A stretch of 58,396 nucleotides of DNA from Bacillus wiedmannii (GTDB taxonomy: Bacteria; Bacillota; Bacilli; Bacillales; Bacillaceae_G): the NCBI RefSeq assembly GCF_001583695.1, contig NZ_LOBC01000027.1, positions 1 through 58,396 on the forward strand. Reading direction: 5' to 3'. Of the stretch, positions 56,935-58,396 are shown one piece after another. The position numbers were made by a program, and so were the translations under genes. How positions within the stretch are numbered: position 1 is the first letter of the stretch; every line of letters begins with the position of its first letter. Below the pieces are notes generated by a model, which was not told the DNA's origin, did not search any database, and saw only the letters and a list, made by a program, of their open reading frames with translations.

Positions 56935-57483
56935 CTATTCCCCCTCTCTATGCTCACTAAGCTGATTTTCAAGACCTCGAATTTTATCCCTTACTTCAGC
57001 AGCTTTCTCAAACTCCTCTTTCTGTACGTATTGTTTCAGAATGAGTTTTAGTTCATCTAATTCTTTCTTTAAGTGAAGATTTCCTTCTATACGTTCCGGA
57101 ATTTTTCCACAATGATCTGTATGTCCGCCGTGCAGACGTTTTAATAATGGCTTTAAATGTTCCTTAAATGTATCGTAACAAGAAGCACATCCAAAGCGTC
57201 CCACCTTTGTAAATTGCTCAGATGTCATCTTACAATCTGGACACCTTAATATACTTGTATTCGAAAGCCCGTTTTGTCCTTCTTCAAACATTGTTGATTC
57301 ACCGTGTAATAACCCAGCAAATAAATCATGGAATGAAAAGTTAGACTGCGGTGATTGAAAGAAAGACGTATAGCCACTTTGTTCTGCACATTGCTCACAA
57401 AGATGAACTTCCGTCTTCTGTTCGTTGATTACTTTTGTATAATGTAAAGTTGCTGGTCTTATATTACAGTTTTGACAAGTCAT
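56935..57483 (-). CDS. mcsA: McsB activator McsA
   Basis: 182-residue protein with zinc-binding Cys pairs (C3/C6, C29/C32, C81/C84, C99/C102) in two zinc-finger modules and a C-terminal UVR domain (about 140-177). It activates McsB arginine kinase and helps regulate CtsR. The ATG at 57483 (MTCQNCN) has AAGGTGGGG upstream. It follows ctsR with a 173-base gap in which I see no feature. Confidence 0.95.
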   Translation of the reverse strand: MTCQNCNIRPATLHYTKVINEQKTEVHLCEQCAEQSGYTSFFQSPQSNFSFHDLFAGLLHGESTMFEEGQNGLSNTSILRCPDCKMTSEQFTKVGRFGCASCYDTFKEHLKPLLKRLHGGHTDHCGKIPERIEGNLHLKKELDELKLILKQYVQKEEFEKAAEVRDKIRGLENQLSEHREGE

Positions 57484-57656
57484 CACTATCCCCACCTTTA
57501 CAATAGGAACGATCTATCTGATAGTACTTTTCATACATTACTAGATTGTTCACTTTCCTTTATTTGTTTAAATAAAAGTGCGTGTTCTTGTTTCAAAACC
57601 TCTACAATATTTAACTGCCTTATCTCTTAGTTATTATTCTTTTACAAAAGCTATAT

Positions 57657-58118
57657 TTATTTATATTTCAGTGTTCTTAACATTGCGCATAATATTCGAG
57701 CCCTAAGTTCATCTCGAGAAGGAACATCCATTGATAATACAGAACGATCTAGTACACTTAACATAAGTTTAGCTTCACGATTTGTTATGATGCCCTCTTC
57801 TATTAAACGTATAATCATACTCTCTGCATTCCCTTGCGCAACGCTATGATCAATCATATGAAGCATTTGATCGATCATGTCTATATCGTCATGCAGTTTG
57901 ACTTTTATAATGCGAATGTAACCTCCTCCACCACGTTTACTTTCTACAACAAATCCTCTTTCTATCGTAAAACGGGTATTGATTACATAATTGATTTGAG
58001 ATGGTACGCACTCGAATCGATCCGCAATCTCATTTCTTTTGATTTCAATCACATTATTATTACTTAAGTCAATAACTTGCTTTAGATATTGCTCAATGAT
58101 ATCAGATATATTTCTCAT
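57657..58118 (-). CDS. ctsR: Class III heat-shock repressor CtsR
   Basis: 153-residue dimeric repressor of clp genes. N-terminal winged helix-turn-helix (about 1-70) with the glycine-rich wing RGGGGYIR (62-69), the heat-sensing loop whose Arg62 is an arginine phosphorylation site in relatives. The C-terminal dimerisation domain (about 75-153) is helical. The ATG follows GGGTGGCGG. It represses its own operon through the box at 58140-58156. Confidence 0.97.
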   Translation of the reverse strand: MRNISDIIEQYLKQVIDLSNNNVIEIKRNEIADRFECVPSQINYVINTRFTIERGFVVESKRGGGGYIRIIKVKLHDDIDMIDQMLHMIDHSVAQGNAESMIIRLIEEGIITNREAKLMLSVLDRSVLSMDVPSRDELRARILCAMLRTLKYK

Positions 58119-58139
58119 TTATCCGCCACCCTTATTGAC

Positions 58140-58156
58140 TTTGACTATCTTTGACT
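58140..58156 (-). promoter_or_regulatory. CtsR operator
   Basis: On the minus strand AGTCAAA, three bases, AGTCAAA (58140-58156) fits the CtsR direct heptamer repeat (A/G)GTCAAANAN(A/G)GTCAAA. A further GTCAA (58135-58139) adds a partial third half-site. It lies just downstream of the -10, so binding would block initiation. Confidence 0.93.
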
Positions 58157-58159
58157 TTA

Positions 58160-58187
58160 ATTATATACGTATTAATAAAATTTGCAA
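58160..58187 (-). promoter_or_regulatory. Promoter of the ctsR operon
   Basis: Minus-strand -35 TTGCAA (58182-58187), 16-bp spacer, perfect -10 TATAAT (58160-58165). Confidence 0.85.
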
Positions 58188-58292
58188 CTCTTTTGCTTAT
58201 TCACTATCCTAGCCACATTCCCCTGTATTTAATCAAAATAATAATTATTTAAACACATTTTTTAATTACTATGGATTATAAAAGAAAACACG

Positions 58293-58321
58293 AAAAAACA
58301 CGAGTCATTTGACTCGTGTTT
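58293..58321 (-). terminator. rRNA operon terminator
   Basis: Stem AAACACGAGTC/GACTCGTGTTT with a 4-base loop and TTTTTT on the minus strand, 5 bases after the 5S 3' end. Confidence 0.93.
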
Positions 58322-58325
58322 AGTT

Positions 58326-58396
58326 GCTTGGCGACGTCCTACTCTCACAGGGACAAGGTCCCAACTACCATCGGCGCTAGAGAGCTTAACTTCCGA
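58326..58396 (-). rRNA. 5S rRNA, 3' part (partial)
   Basis: The minus strand reads the last 71 bases of 5S rRNA, with the conserved GGAAGTTAAGCTC and GGTAGTTGGGACC segments and the ending GACGTCGCCAAGC. The 5' part lies beyond the window. Confidence 0.95.

Overview
The window is a stretch of Bacillus cereus-group chromosome (phylum Bacillota), read on the strand opposite to most of its genes. The species-group call rests on three things: protein sequences that match B. cereus/anthracis/thuringiensis versions of housekeeping proteins (RpoB of 1177 residues beginning at TTG, EF-Tu of 395, ClpC of 811), the low G+C content, and gene order. Turned over, the order is rRNA operon end - ctsR-mcsA-mcsB-clpC-radA-disA-yacL-ispD-ispF - gltX - cysE-cysS-mrnC-rlmB-rae1 - sigH - rpmG-secE-nusG - rplKA - rplJL - rsmC-like gene - rpoBC - rplGB-rpsL-rpsG-fusA-tuf - the S10/spc/alpha ribosomal cluster - ECF transporter genes - truA - rplM-rpsI - ybaK - cwlD - salA - gerD - kbaA - pdaB - start of the next rRNA operon. 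It is the classical origin-proximal Bacillus backbone. All genes lie on the minus strand except gerD and pdaB.

Layout, left to right. 1-240: leader and tandem promoters of an rRNA operon that runs off the left edge. 235-5360: a small unknown gene and a sporulation/germination block (pdaB, kbaA, gerD, salA, cwlD, ybaK). 5525-6510: rpsI-rplM with an L13 leader. 6529-9768: truA and ECF transporter genes. 9872-24800: the S10-spc-alpha ribosomal protein cluster with secY, adk, map, infA and rpoA. 24964-29912: tuf, fusA, rpsG, rpsL, rplGB. 29955-37432: rpoC and rpoB. 37429-42601: a methyltransferase, rplL, rplJ (L10 leader), rplA, rplK, nusG, secE, rpmG, sigH. 42606-48214: RNA-processing genes and a Cys T-box-controlled cysE-cysS operon, then gltX. 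48304-58187: ispF, ispD, yacL, disA, radA and the CtsR-controlled clpC operon. 58293-58396: terminator and 3' part of a 5S rRNA gene.

The genes supply the core of gene expression: RNA polymerase (rpoA, rpoB, rpoC, sigH, nusG), most ribosomal proteins, three translation factors (infA, fusA, tuf), two aminoacyl-tRNA synthetases, RNA modification and decay enzymes, and the SecY/SecE translocon. Around that core sit protein quality control (CtsR/McsA/McsB/ClpC), DNA-integrity signalling (DisA, RadA), isoprenoid synthesis (IspD, IspF), cysteine synthesis and sporulation functions.

I found no mobile element, CRISPR array, prophage, toxin-antitoxin pair or defence island, and no previously undescribed multi-gene system. 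What is less ordinary is regulatory: many promoters sit inside or beside the preceding stop codon or terminator; there are recognisable L13, L10 and Cys T-box leaders; and there are several unassigned hairpins (before rpoA, nusG, rpsL and fusA) that may be leaders or processing sites. Promoters were identified by eye from -35/-10 hexamers and spacing, and none has been tested.
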